DNA of 6,172 nt from Rikenellaceae bacterium (GTDB lineage: Bacteria; Bacteroidota; Bacteroidia; Bacteroidales; UBA932): the NCBI GenBank assembly GCA_003520315.1, contig DOVA01000136.1, forward strand, positions 1 to 6,172. Reading direction: 5' to 3'. The position numbers and the translations under genes are program-made. Shown piece by piece: positions 5,696 to 6,172 of this stretch. Numbering within the stretch: position 1 is the first letter of the stretch; each line of letters opens with the position of its first letter. The notes under the pieces were generated by a model, which was not told the origin of the DNA, searched no databases, and saw only the letters and a program-made list of their open reading frames with translations.

Positions 5696-6172
5696 TCTTT
5701 CAGTTTATCAAAGACTACAACTCGAAGCGATGGACGATTGAGGTGATGTGCAGAGTTCTGAATGTATCCAAAAGCTCCTATTATCGTTGGTTTAAAGAGC
5801 CTGTGAGCAAGCGCAAACAGAATTATGAGGTAGCCCCAAACCTTCTCAATAGGGTTTTTATACATGAAGAGCCTGTTAAAGCTTGTGTGTCTGACCTGAC
5901 ATATATCTCTTGTCTGGATGGATTCCTTTATCTGACTTGTGTTTTGGATCTTTTTGACTGTAAACTCATTGGTTGGTCGATGAGTGATAATATGAGTGCA
6001 TCTAAAACAGTTATCCCGGCTATAAGGATGGCCAATAGGAACAGGGCTTTTCCTAAAAATATGATTTTTCATTCTGACAGGGGTTCTCAATATGCCTGCA
6101 AGCAAACAGTCAATATCTTGAAATCTCTTAATGCTAAGCAGAGCATGAGTCGTAAAGGTAATTGCTGGGATA
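5638..6172 (+). pseudogene. IS3-family orfB transposase (DDE integrase core), internally deleted, cut by the window edge
   Basis: This frame is open from 5638, lies -1 to orfA and overlaps it. It starts protein-like with FQFIKDYNSKRW and the HTH_21-type segment MCRVLNVSKSSYYRWF (about 5743-5793). It then passes directly from SKRKQ to NYEVAPNLLNRVF (near 5820/5821). In intact family members about 60-70 residues (the GTYGSPRI..L region) separate these, so an in-frame deletion is inferred. The catalytic core follows: SDLTYI with Asp codon 5893-5895, DLFDCKLIGWSMSD, then HSDRGSQYA with Asp codon 6076-6078. Sixty residues lie between the Asp codons, as usual for IS3. The expected Glu, about 36 codons on, falls near 6184, just outside. 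The segment KACVSD has Cys where Trp is usual. Activity is unlikely. Confidence 0.75.
5656..5662 (+). other. Putative -1 programmed frameshift site between orfA and orfB
   Basis: Seven A residues followed by G lie in the zero frame as TTA AAA AAA GCT. This A-AAA-AAA heptamer permits a -1 slip from the orfA frame into the orfB frame, which is open from 5638. IS3-family elements use A-rich heptamers at exactly this place, within the ILKKA codons. I did not identify a downstream stimulatory hairpin or pseudoknot with confidence. Confidence 0.55.

Larger units (their letters stand above)
5527..6172 (+). mobile_element. IS3-family insertion sequence, internally deleted, running off the right edge
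   Basis: The element is identified by IS3/IS150-type transposase coding (orfA tail, slippery A-tract, orfB with a DDE core). The left boundary is not certain. A stretch beginning TGGCCTGG at 5527 and containing TTAGTTGGGACAC (5545-5557) resembles the left ends of this family, which start with TG and often carry a GTTGGACA-like block. The right inverted repeat and any target duplication are outside the window. Only about 65 bases separate this putative end from the first visible orfA codons, and that space holds no helix-turn-helix coding. Together with a gap in orfB this indicates a decayed, probably non-autonomous copy. The interval 5413-5526 before it is AT-rich with no gene or repeat that I can support. 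Confidence 0.7.

Noticed and set aside
5545..6105. A 186-codon open frame on the minus strand
   Set aside because: It is antisense to the transposase, whose translation matches a known family with catalytic motifs. The minus-strand product shows no recognisable domain and a composition unlike a real protein.
1..6172. CRISPR array, toxin-antitoxin pair, defence island or another new system
   Set aside because: No regularly spaced direct repeats, no small paired genes and no defence-type domains are visible. Apart from the insertion sequence the content is housekeeping.

Overview
The window looks like a chromosomal segment of a member of the Bacteroidota (Bacteroidetes), probably Bacteroidales-like. 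Three things point there: AT-rich DNA, -7 boxes of the type TAnnTTTG in front of genes with almost no Shine-Dalgarno sequences, and a MutL whose C-terminal motifs resemble those remembered from that phylum. No species can be named from the sequence alone.

Layout. The left edge holds the 3' end of rsmE (16S rRNA m3U1498 methyltransferase, + strand). It converges, with one base between stop codons, on a five-gene minus-strand cluster that fills 261-4665. In transcription order this is a small conserved membrane protein (4665-4345), mutL (4345-2609), a rhomboid protease (2601-1915), a membrane-anchored endonuclease/exonuclease/phosphatase-fold protein (1915-830) and the tRNA t6A synthase tsaC/ywlC (833-261). 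Three of the four junctions overlap by 1-4 bases and the fourth has a 7-base gap, so the cluster reads as one translationally coupled operon. Its promoter lies at about 4700 and is divergent from ispF.

On the + strand, ispF (4744-5226; MEP isoprenoid pathway) is recognisable over its full length but has an in-frame TGA at codon 21, where a TGG Trp codon is expected. Next come a tRNA-Met(CAU) gene with its own promoter and a strong intrinsic terminator. The right edge is an IS3-family insertion sequence running off the window. It appears decayed: the orfA helix-turn-helix is missing and about 60-70 residues are deleted in frame from orfB, although the first two catalytic Asp residues of the DDE transposase remain.

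The host genes are housekeeping: rRNA and tRNA modification, mismatch repair, membrane proteolysis and isoprenoid synthesis. I see no sign of a new defence, secretion or biosynthetic system. The points most worth checking are the ispF nonsense codon, the loss of the endonuclease motif in MutL, and the internally deleted insertion sequence.
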